A stretch of DNA of 64,000 bases. Origin: Blastobasis lacticolella (taxonomy: Eukaryota > Arthropoda > Insecta > Lepidoptera > Blastobasidae). The first letter of the stretch is position 1. Every line of letters begins with the position of its first letter. The notes below the pieces were generated by a model. It saw nothing but the letters and a program-made list of their open reading frames with translations. It was not told where the DNA came from and searched no databases. The stretch is from assembly GCA_905147135.1 (NCBI GenBank), contig LR990060.1, positions 2,310,001-2,374,000 of the forward strand, in the 5' to 3' direction. The position numbers and the translations under genes are program-made. This document shows, piece after piece, positions 1 to 10,400 of this stretch.

Positions 1-9
1 ATTTAATAA

Positions 10-116
10 TATAAATAACTCAAAAAAGAGTCATTAATACATAGCCGCAGTGAGATTTGAACCCGGTACCTCTTGCTTATGAATCGGATACCTTAACTAC
101 TCGGTCACCAACGTCC
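10..116 (-). repeat. SINE family A, tRNA-derived head only
   Basis: Read on the minus strand this is the 5' head of a tRNA-derived SINE repeated many times in the window. It has an A-box-like segment, then a B-box-like segment around the bases seen on plus as ttgaacccggtacc, then the characteristic 'gactcttttt' stretch. The body continues off the window or is lost. It is not a working tRNA gene because the acceptor stem is not closed and no CCA-proximal pairing or terminator is present. Confidence 0.6.
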
Positions 117-480
117 TTTTTTGCGTCCTTATTCTTGTATAATTCATCGAAAGGTCCCATCAACAATTTCTAAGTCGCACATCATCTATTACTCGTCCCG
201 TATCTATGAAGTTATTCGTTTTGTAGACACCGTAGCGGCGCGTCAGAAACGCGAACATCGCGCAATTGCTGAACGACCATCGTTGTAGTGACTGTCGATT
301 TTGTTATCTAGACCCGTATGTGTGTTTGACACGCTACAACCCTAACAGCGCATTGAATTCTATATTAGGCGTTATTAAATTCGTCTTGGCCGCTTGAGTG
401 ATATGGGGTACATTAAAATTTTTGTTTAAATTAAAATTCTCGAAATTTTACCTACCCAGCTATGTGTGTTAGGTATGTAT
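117..480. other. Non-coding stretch, nothing recognised
   Basis: No open frame, splice pattern or repeat that I recognise lies in this stretch. It is ordinary AT-rich non-coding sequence downstream of the odorant-receptor gene ORa. Confidence 0.4.
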
Positions 481-636
481 AACAACTTCAAGCGGAGTGT
501 CTCCAACTGTAACTTGAGTAGACACGACGTGGACATTTGATATAATTTTCATCTCGTCCATGTTCATACGGCAGTAATTAACTGATATGCCCAATCCTGA
601 ATCATGCCGAAGACCAAGGCCCCGGGCCTTTGTCGA

Positions 637-1403
637 TGTTATTTATATATTACCAGAGGCCACTGAAATACTTTGATTAGTTTTAAATTCACTTTATTTG
701 CTGTATCACACAGATAAAAACTTAGTACATTTTCGGTAAGAAAACGCTTCCAACAGAAAAAACATATTGTTGTTGCTAACCTAAAAACTTACAAGGATGT
801 GTTTCGTTTATGCATACTTAACACCCCCCCTCGAACGAGAATTTCCCAATTGAATTCGATACAATGCTAAAAAATATTAAGTTTACTTCGTTACAATAGT
901 TACAAAGAAATACTGAAGTTAATTTGACACAAAAACTACAAAGAAATGCTGACAATGTAGATCTGTTATACAAAAGTTAAACAAGTTTTCCAAAAATAAG
1001 TTTAAGTTTAAATTATTAAGTTTTTCAATTGTTAATGCTTTAGTACAAATGTCTGCAATATTCTGGTCGGTAGGTAGATATTTAATTTTTTATTTAGTTA
1101 AGCACAATTTAGCACAATTTATTATTAACAAAATCTTTAAGAACATGATATTTGATATCAATTTGTTTCGCACGCTTCCTATTTTCAAACGATTTTGCTA
1201 TATGAATGGCTCCTATGTTATCCATATACAAAATGTATAATATATTACTGTTTATTCCAGCAAAATCACTATAAAGTCCTTTCACATACAACAGATCACA
1301 AGCGCTTGCAGCACCAACCACGCTCTGCTGTTATTTATATATTACCAGAGGCCAGTGAAATACTTTGATTAGTTTTAAATTCACTTTACTTGCTGTATCA
1401 CAC
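637..1403 (-). mobile_element. Ty1/Copia LTR retrotransposon remnant
   Basis: On the minus strand the order is: a partial LTR (1329-1403), the end of the pol RNase H region, a G-rich polypurine tract (complement of 824-830), then an apparently complete LTR (637-823). The LTR begins TGTTAAGTATG and ends ATAACA. The two LTR copies share 75 bases with only a few differences. The first LTR is joined directly to the RNase H coding end, so gag, protease, integrase and most of reverse transcriptase are missing. It sits inside a SINE A copy and is flanked by TCGA on both sides. Confidence 0.7.
980..1328 (-). pseudogene. Copia pol RNase H C-terminus, fragment
   Basis: The minus-strand frame reads a Copia-type RNase H tail. 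Key pieces are 'MDNIGAIHIAKSFENRKRAKQ' with the conserved acidic residue before N, then 'DIKYHVLKDFVNN'. After a stop near 1109 the frame continues as 'IKYLPTDQNIADICTKAL', the usual end of Copia pol. About 110 residues remain of a polyprotein normally over 1,200 residues long. The stop and the missing upstream portion make it non-functional. Confidence 0.75.
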
Positions 1404-1904
1404 TCGAGAGTACCAGTGGGACATTAACGCCAAGATAATGATGATAATAATAAAATAAAGATAACTGTTGGTCCCCTGCAGTTCCACTGTCGTTCAATCC
1501 GAAACTTTTTTTATTCTACGCAGTGACAGCCCACCTGATGATAAGCAATAACTTTGGCTCTTAAAATTTACGATACATGCATGGTTGCAGGCAACAAACA
1601 TGTAGAACTTCAGGAGCGTTGCCACTGTGGGAATTAAGATGAAATGCTTCATTCCTGTAATTGTGCTGGCTACCTTATGTTTCAAACAGGAACACAATAA
1701 TGCAAGCATTTTAGCTTGGTGGCAGAAATAAATAAGGTGGTGGTGCTCACCCAGGCTAAGTCCTCAGGTAATCTTGACTCTTCCGCGGGATCCTGTTATA
1801 TTCATATTTATTTACATAGGTAACTCGAGAAAAATGTAGCTTCCCATTAGTTAAAGAATTTTCTAAATGTATTCAGAGATTTCGGAGATTAGCAAATTGC
1901 TATT

Positions 1905-2062
1905 GCTATGCACAAATAAATTGTAGCGACATCTATCGCTCCAATAGGGAAACTCAACAATACTCACATCACGAGTACAGGAACACAGGGTTGGCAAGCA
2001 TTCGCACATAGATGGTGCTGATCATTGCTACATCGCTCTAGAGAAGTATGCCAACTTTCGGA
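1905..2062 (-). repeat. Dispersed short repeat, second copy at 49240-49385
   Basis: The segment with 'gcgacatctatcgctccaat', 'actcaacaatactcacat' and 'ttggcaagcattcgcacat' is present in reverse complement near 49240-49385. The sequence 'catctat...gatggtgct' resembles the ends of short nonautonomous elements common in Lepidoptera. It has no coding capacity. The class is unknown. Confidence 0.5.
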
Positions 2063-2439
2063 TTCGGATGCGGAATGAGCACCCAGCCACAGTGTTTCCT
2101 TTGGACTATGACATGTGATCGTTCAAGAGGTATATTAGAGGTCTTTTCAGAGGCGGGCAACGCATTGGTGACTCCCCTGGTGATGCTGGTTTTTTACATA
2201 ATAGACCTGCACGGCTAGTACAAGTATGCCCGTGTTAGATATAAGGTATTTAAGTATGTTTTGATTGGTATTTAATATCGTGATTAATAATAATTAATAT
2301 TTCAAAATACTTATTTTTTATTATGTTTTATATTACATGTCCATGAAATATTTACAGTTACAATACAAATATACCTATTGCTACATATATCTATTCGCAA
2401 ATAAATATAAAATATATACTGAATATTAAAAAAGTCGTC

Positions 2440-3079
2440 CACACCGCTGCCCACCGGAATGGTGCCCAGAAAGCTGGCTGCGTTGCCTCGTTGAATAGCG
2501 ATGCTAATCCGTTGCCCGAAGAACGAGCCAGCTCTCTGGCCACCATATAATTTTTTTTAAAGTTCTATATAGAACTTTCTCGCACCGGGGCCCCACGGTC
2601 CCAACGTTTCCACACCAAACGGCTGAAATACCAAGTCTTGCGCTAGACTTTCGTATTTCCTCCGCTTGAGGTCTTCCGCAGCTGAGGCCGCAGCCCCAGC
2701 GCAGCTGGCAGTGGAGGCCACATGCGAAGGCGCCAGAGTGTCCACACAGGTAGCGTCCTACACCAGCGCCTTACCACGCTGCCACCCGATGAGCGTCATA
2801 CCGTCGAGCCTCTTGCCATCGTCACGTAAGGTACCTTTCGGCTCTAATACGACCAGTACGTTGACGGTGACAAGTGCCCTACGAATGACGTCATTGATTG
2901 CCGCGTGCCTGGAGATTCGGCCTGCGCTGCGGGTACACGAAAGACCGTGGTGCCCTAGTGGATCCACAGATGCACCACAAGGACAGTAGTGTGGACGAAC
3001 CAGATTGACCCCCAATCTTAAACCCAAACATATGGACAACGACAGGTTTTCGAAAATACTTTTGAAAACAATTCACCAA
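2440..3079 (-). pseudogene. Retrotransposon C-terminal zinc/endonuclease region, broken
   Basis: The minus-strand translation contains a Cys/His cluster (CPCGASVDPLGHHGLSC) followed by 'GRISRHAAINDVIRRAL' and 'EPKGTLRDDGKRLDGMTLI', then 'ATCVDTLAPSH' and 'FGVETLGPWGPGARKF'. A Cys/His knuckle followed by acidic and lysine residues is the arrangement of the restriction-like endonuclease end of some non-LTR retrotransposons. That family assignment is from memory of such proteins. An in-frame TAG replaces an expected Trp codon near 2746-2757, and the frame shifts again near 2560. Only the C-terminus is present. Confidence 0.55.
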
Positions 3080-4030
3080 CTTCAGAACGAAGTGTGGTGA
3101 TTTCTGAACGATTATTTGTCTTTGATCAGTTAAGTACTGTTTATGAGAAACTTCCTTAATTAATTATGTAATAAATTTATAATAATGTTAAATATCGTTA
3201 AAAGTATTGTAATACATTAAATTAACATGTAATCAATCTATCAGTAAATTTAGGAGACCGGACATGAAAATAGAAATGACAATTCCAGCTAGATAGTTAG
3301 TATAAAGGTCCAGTCGGAAGGCTGAGAGGGACTTTTGCTCCAGAGCCGGCACAGAGTTAAGTAAAAACTTACATTGTATTATTGTTGCTTTATATTTTGT
3401 ATTAGTTTTATTTATTACATTTGGTTAGAATTTTGCATAAATTTTGTTTACCTATGGTACTTGTTTGTTTTATAAAACCTCGTTTAATTCAGCTAATGTT
3501 CTTTAAATAAATACCTCATTTTATAATGGATTACATTGCTTATTAAAATATACCTAATATCTTTAAAATATGCTTTTGTTTGATTAAATAATATCCACTG
3601 GAATAACACTTTTTCCTACATCACATATTTTCTAATAAAACTCACTTTCTTTTAAATTATCAACTTACAATTCTAACACGCATTTCACATGTTCTTTATA
3701 TATTCATTCTACAACCCTGGATACTTCATCATCATCTGAACGACCAGTCCCGGCTTCTGCCAGGGTCTGGTTACCAAATCTTACTCGTCCACTTCGAACA
3801 GTCTCTCTTGAATGCTTTATAACCTCTGTCCAAAACCAGTAGCACTACCGCCATGAACTATATTTTACATGACATAGATATGTATTTATTAATATGCTGT
3901 TGTGTACTTAATTTTGTGTTTTCCATATATTTCGATACATACTGGGATTTTGGATACATAATCACACTTTGTTATTATTCTGTAGCTTAATGACTAAAAT
4001 AAAGGTATACCTATACTAATAAAAGTCACT
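3080..4030. other. Non-coding AT-rich stretch downstream of ORa
   Basis: I find no coding frame longer than a few dozen codons with family resemblance. The stretch is AT-rich with several polyadenylation-like AATAAA/ATTAAA words on both strands. Confidence 0.4.
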
Positions 4031-4039
4031 ACAGTTATA

Positions 4040-4160
4040 AGTAGGACAGCTGACACCCGCGACACATCTCGCGCCGCGAGAAAGCGTTTGTTTCTTTCTC
4101 TCAATACTAAGAAGAGATAGCAGTATCTATCGAGAGCGTACTTGTATTAGTCGTGCTGGT
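4040..4160 (+). repeat. Dispersed repeat, second copy at about 15500-15640
   Basis: The segment containing 'ctcgcgccgcgagaaagcg' followed by 'tttctttctctcaatactaag' recurs in inverted orientation near 15500-15640. Both copies are GC-rich in their first half. No open frame or target duplication could be assigned. Confidence 0.45.
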
Positions 4161-4407
4161 TTTTAAATATTTTCTTACTTTAAAACTTTTCATATGTAAC
4201 GTCCTGGGGACGGAATAGTTTAGGAAAATTTGGTACTTTTTTTCGCTCTTTTTGTTGATATAATTATTATTTTACTTTATAGCAATATAACAACATACTG
4301 TTGTACATCCTATGGGTAAACTGTTAGTTCTGCTCTAAATCAAATAACACCAACAATGTACCTACTACAGTTTTACAATAAATTCTTATCTGATTTCTAA
4401 ATTTTAT

Positions 4408-4464
4408 TTATTTCATTCCTGACTGACGGAGAAGTGTATAGTAGCTGTAGGTTCCTTTCAGAAT
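4408..4464 (-). CDS. ORa exon 6 with stop
   Basis: A 57-nt terminal exon, ILKGTYSYYTLLRQSGMK then TAA. Acceptor TTTTTCAG. An AATAAA word overlaps the stop codon, so polyadenylation may occur close by. Confidence 0.9.
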   Translation of the reverse strand: MLKGTYSYYTLLRQSGMK

Positions 4465-7400
4465 CTGAAAAACAAAAACGAAGAAAATTATAACAATCTC
4501 GCAAATATTTTTATGTACAGAAAACCAAAATTAAATACTTGTATTTAATTTTGGTATTGGTTGTATTTTTCCATTCAAGATTGTAATTCTTGCCATCATT
4601 TCTCTCCGACAAAAATTTTACGAATCCAAAGATCGAAGATTTCTTGAACGATGAACGTGAACCAAATGGATTTATGAATCATCAACACAGCCCGCAACAG
4701 TCCACTGCAGGAATTAGGGCCTCTCCCACGAAAGGGGAGGTTATTGCCATAATCTCCATGCTTGGCAGGCGGGTTGGAGATCGCATTGTTTAAATATAAC
4801 AATGAAAATGCTGCTGCCCATTTTCCAGACTACGGAGACTTTTGATCTTTTGTCTCGAAAACATTAGTCGCCTTGTACGACACCCATAAGTGTAAGGGGT
4901 TGGTGCTATTCTACTCTGCCGGACACCACACGGCCATTTATGAATATTTTAACTAAAAAAATATGAGAACGAACTAACATCATCACCATGAGCCTATACT
5001 GGTCCATTGTAAATATGGATCCACCAATAGGCGCCAATGCACCCCTCCTCGTCCGCGTCCACCTGCAGCCTCGAACATTTTTCTATTCTCATTTTTTAAA
5101 AGTTTAGTTATTGCACTACAGCACTGAGCATCGAACTTGGCACTTCTAGCTTAAGAGTCGGACCCGTAGCCATTGGGCCACGGATGCCTATATCGTTATT
5201 TAAAGGATACTAATTTCAAATCTATTCTAATAATACTTTCTATTCTAGTAATACTTACAGAAATGAATGAAGAGACTGTTAGTTTGCTGAAGGATCCAAC
5301 GCTGAACACAATCTCCTTTTGAAACTTTCCAGCGAGAATATGAACATATTGCTGGTTCGATGCGTCGGTCATCCACCAAGTACTACTGTACGGACCCAGG
5401 CTTAGATCCTGACTCTATAATTAGAGAAAACAATAGTACATTATAGAAGAATACAATTGCACGCTGAGCCAGCTACATGCTTCAAAATTTTTCTGTATGT
5501 ATTACTGCGAAGCGAGGTTGAAGGCGGGGAGTGGTGCTGCCACTTTAAGAATAGAACCACCCCAGCTCTTCCCTTGGGTGTCGAAAGAGGCGACTAAAAC
5601 TAAATCCGGAAGATAACCAACAGAATCATTCTGGGCTGCTACATATCTACTGCGATCGCCAACCCGCCTGCCAAGCGTGGCGATTATACCAATCCCCCCC
5701 AGAATGAATGAAAAAAGTGGGACTCTGCATGATGAACTCATTTTGCAGGAAGCCGTATCATTGCAGATGGACGTGGGTTAGTCCAGATGATGTCACAAAA
5801 AATAAGATTGACTTCGACCTATCTACGAAACGGCATATTTTCAATGATGTCTCAATGGTAAGAGGCACTTTACTTTAAATCCAAAACTACAAAGATCGAG
5901 ATTGATGAAGTATACGCTCCGGCCTACACTCATCCAAATCCAAAACCCCGAGAGCTTTCAACTTAAATTACAAAACCGCTTCGAGTGCCTAGGAGAGCGT
6001 GTCGACATGGACGACTACAATAACAGTCGATACCCTCAAACTTATTTATTTATGGAAAAAAAGCACGGTATGACTCTGCAATCCCCTGATGACATATCTC
6101 AAGCGACTTAATAGACAGATCTCCAAGTCTCTGATTCGCGGCATACGGCAATACTACCAATATTGAGGCGGCAATCGAGCGGAATAAAAGCTCTAATGTC
6201 TTTGCAAGGGATCTGTTGAGAGATTCTATAATACACGACAATACGGGCACCTGTTACTAGTATGGCAAAAGACCCCAGAGCCAAGTTAACCCGACTCTGC
6301 ACCGAAGATATCCCGGACATTAGCCTGTATAAGATTAGTATGGCTCAAAAACAGCTCAAGAACAACAAGGCGAAGGGTGATGATGGAATTACGGCTGAGC
6401 TTCTGAAAGCTGGTGGCAAACCTGTGCTTAAGACCTGCCAGAAGCTGTTCAATTCCGTCAACTTCGAGGGAAAATGCCGTAGGTATGGCACAGAAGCTAT
6501 TGATATTGATGATATTGTTCTTCAAGAAAATTGACATGACTCTCTCGATGAACTTCATACTAATATCGCTGCTGACCCATGTGTATAAGCTGTTTTCGAG
6601 AGTCATTACGTCTCGCACGCAGCTTTGATGACTTCCAGCCTCCCGAACAACCCGGATTCCGAAAAGGTTTTAGTGCCATAGACCACATACATACGCTGCG
6701 GTAGGTTATACAGAAGACCGAAGAGTGTATATCGAAGTATGTATAAGAAGAAGTGTTTGTACGAAAACGCCACTATGTCCGTTCGACTCCAGGACAAGAG
6801 CTCAGAGCGTTTTCAGCTGCAGTGAGGTGTTACACGAGGTGATGTCATATCACCGAAGTTGTTCGTCGCTGCACTGGAGGATATATTCAGGCTTTTAGAC
6901 TGGGACGGACTTGGCATCAATATTACCGGCGAGTACCTCACTCACCTCAGATTTACTGAATATAGCAGTTACATTTAACCGCACTGCACTTGAAGTTGTT
7001 GACAATTATACAAACCTAGGACAAATAGTCCAGCTAGGTAGGTCCAATTTCGAGATAGAGGTCAATTGACAAATTCAATTCGGTTGGGCAGCGTCCGGGA
7101 AGCTACGCCATATATTGTAGTCTCATTTACCGCAGCATGTCAAGACAAGGTCTTCGACCAATGTATGTTGCCAGTGATGACCCACGGAACAGAGACGTGG
7201 CCGCTTACTATGGACCTCACTGTCACTGTAGTTTCAGGAGACATACATTTATACCATGGGTTTCAGAAATATTTTCAGATTTCAGAATGAAGCATTTGTG
7301 TACTAACATGTTTTTGCCACTAAATGTATTCTAGACCGGGGTTGATATAATCCAAACATTAATGCCATCTTAGTATTTTAAAGTGTTTTACTGTTCTTTC

Positions 7401-10400
7401 ATGAAAATTGTTACTTATAATTAATACTGTTATTGCTATATACGAAAACTCGTTAATTGCTCATGAATTATCTAATTATTAATAATAATAATATATTTAC
7501 TTTGAGACTAAAAATGCATAGAATTTTAGTAAAAGAGGTTAGGTGACAATGTTATTTATTTATTTTTATTTATTTAACAATTTATTGTACACAAGAAAAT
7601 TAAAGATATAGTACAAATTAGATATTAGACAACAGGCACTACTTATCTCTAAAAAGAAACCTCTTCCAGCAGGCCTACAAAAAGAGAGATATGATAAATA
7701 TACGCAGATACGACGTGCACAATAATTATATACTATAAATAAATACATACATAATATTCTATACATACTAATAGGTATATATGAATAAAATAAACATATA
7801 CTATATCAATACATAATATATATTAAGGCATTGTAATACGTCTAGGCACACTGAGACAGATAGTGATCATTTACACGCCTTTTAAATATATGGATGGATT
7901 GGCTGTCACGCACTTCGTGCGGAAGAGAATTCCACAGTCTTGCTGCATGAACAGTGAAGGAATAGGAAAGGAAGTCGGAATGGTGAGCAGGAATTGTTAG
8001 CAACGATCTTACGCTAGAACGACAAGGCTTATCTTGTGGACGGGCAAAGTGAAACCGTTCACAGAGGTATGAGGGAGCGGGAGAGATATACAGGACTTTA
8101 TAAAGGGTGGATAGGATATGAGCATTCCTGCGTAGGCGGATTGGGAGCCATTTGAGCTGTTTTCGGTAATTTGAAATATGGTCATATTTGCGCAATCCAT
8201 AAATAAATCGGATACATAAATTTTGAAGGCGCTCCAATTTGTTCAATATCTCCTCAGTGGCATCCAAGTAGCAGGAGTCAGCGTAATCAAGAAGAGGAAG
8301 AAGAAGAGTTTGGACCAGAGAGATTTTAGTTTTGAAAGGTAAGAAACTTTGGAGGCGTTTGAGAGAGTGAAACGAGTAATGTATTCTCTTGCTGACCTCA
8401 TTGACGTGAGATACCCAGGACAAATTTGAATCAAATACGAGGCCAAGATTCTTTGCAGATTTGCTCAGTGGGATTGGAATTCCATCGTATGTAATTTGCG
8501 GGACACCAGTGACATTACCAAGCTGCCTACACATATACGGGCTTCCGATGAGAAGAGCCTGAGACTTTTTGGGGTTAACAAGCAAGCCAAACGATTCAGC
8601 CCAGGCAGATATACGCTGCAAATCATTATTAATGCAGGCAAAAGCATCTTCAATGTCTGTAATTTTAAAGTGGTGGTAAACCTGCAAGTCGTCTGCGTAG
8701 AGATGAAAATTGGAGGAAATGACTGAGGTAACCGTGTTGATAAAAATTGAAAATAGGAGAGGTGAAAGAACGCCACCCTGCGGCACACCCGCAACGAGAT
8801 CACACCAATCTGAGAAGACCTCATCAGAGCGGACCCGCTGCAGGCGACCGCGAAGGTACGAAGCGAACCATGCTACCACAGAAGGAGATATGTTAAGAGA
8901 GCGAAGAATAGCAAGAAGAACATCAAAGTCTACAGAATTGAAGGCACTGCTAAAGTCAAGCAATGTTAGAATGGTAAGAGACTTATTTTCCATCGCAAAG
9001 CGGATATCATCAGTGACTTTTAGCAGTGCTGTTACGGTACTGTGCCCTGGTCGGAAGCCAGATTGGAAAGGAGAAAGTAGACAGTTTGATGACAGGTACT
9101 GCGTGAGCTGACTGTGGATAATGTGCTCTAGGACCTTTGAGAGGAATGGTAATAGTGATATGGGACGAAAATCAGAAAAGGAAACGGGTTTGGATGTTTT
9201 AGGAAGGGGGACAACGTTAGCAAGTTTCCAAGCTGACGGGAAAGAACTCGTTACCAGCGAATGGTTAAAAATATGTGTGAGAACAGGTAGGAGTTCAGGA
9301 AGGAGGAAGGAAATCATGCGTGGACAAAGGTTATCATTACCCACAGCAGTAGAAGAGATAGCAAGAATGTGCTTCTTAACATCCTCCTCCGAAACAGGCG
9401 TGAAACAGAATGAGGTACAAAGAGGGAGTGGGTAACTATTGATCTGGGCTATGGTTTGAGCTTTAATGTTAGAGTCCAGAATGACAGGTGGTGAAGAGAA
9501 GTGGGTATTTAGTTGATTTAAATCTATAGAGCCCTCACAAGTTACTGTGGATTTCCCCACACCTAATGACCTAAGGAAAGACCAAACTTTTGCAGGAGCT
9601 GAGCCATTGACAGAGTTGTGGATGTGGCGTCTCCTAGCATCTCTACACAGACGACTGCAATAGTTTCGGAGATTCTTGTACCTTTCATGGTTTTGGTCCG
9701 AAGGATACTTACCGAAACGTCGCTTGGCGCAATCCCGCCTAATCATCACAGCTTTGATGTCCTCGGTAATCCACGGTGCAGGTGTTTGTTTTAATCGGAC
9801 TCTTTTAAGTGGAGCATGCGTATCGTAGAGTTTAATGATTCGTGATTCAAGCTCCTGTACCTTCACATCAATGTGGTCAGCAACAAGGACAGATGTCCAA
9901 TCGATATTTGCCGCATCGCGCCTCAATGCCTCCAAATCGATACGCCCAAAACTACGTAAAAAGGAAAACCGAGGTTTACGTTTGGGAGTCCGAACTTTAA
10001 AAGATAGGAAAACTAAGTCATGGTAAGAAAAGGGGGCATCGAATTGACCATGGACGGCTATTTTATTAGGAGAGGATGTGATCATTAGATCAAGAAGAGA
10101 GGGGACACAATTTGGGGAATGATGCGTGGCAGTGAGTGGAAGAATATGCAGGTTAGGGTGGGTCGATTTTTTCAAATGTCGAAAACTAAGTACGGGTAGG
10201 TCTCAAAAGTTGCATTGGGTGATCATAATTATAAAATAATTAACAAAAAAAATATTGCATATAACTTATAGCCCTCTACCGGTACCTAAATAAAACCAAA
10301 AAAGCTAATTTTCGACTCCACTTCCCATTTGATTCACTTGTACGTAAAACCACTGTCACTGTCTCAATTGTACTTTTTGTAACATGGTATAATCTAATAA

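Larger units (their letters stand above)
560..1452 (+). repeat. SINE family A copy split by a Copia remnant
   Basis: Bases 560-636 match the body of SINE A (the 'aatcctgaatcatg' and 'ccccgggcctt' segments) and 1404-1452 match its end (gggacattaacgccaagat followed by an ATG/ATA-rich tail). The two halves are continuous in the SINE once 637-1403 is removed. Four bases, TCGA, occur on both sides of the insert (633-636 and 1404-1407). Confidence 0.6.

Noticed and set aside
8710..9435. Plus-strand frames opposite the LINE A reverse transcriptase
   Set aside because: They are antisense shadows of a clear RT with YADD and other blocks.
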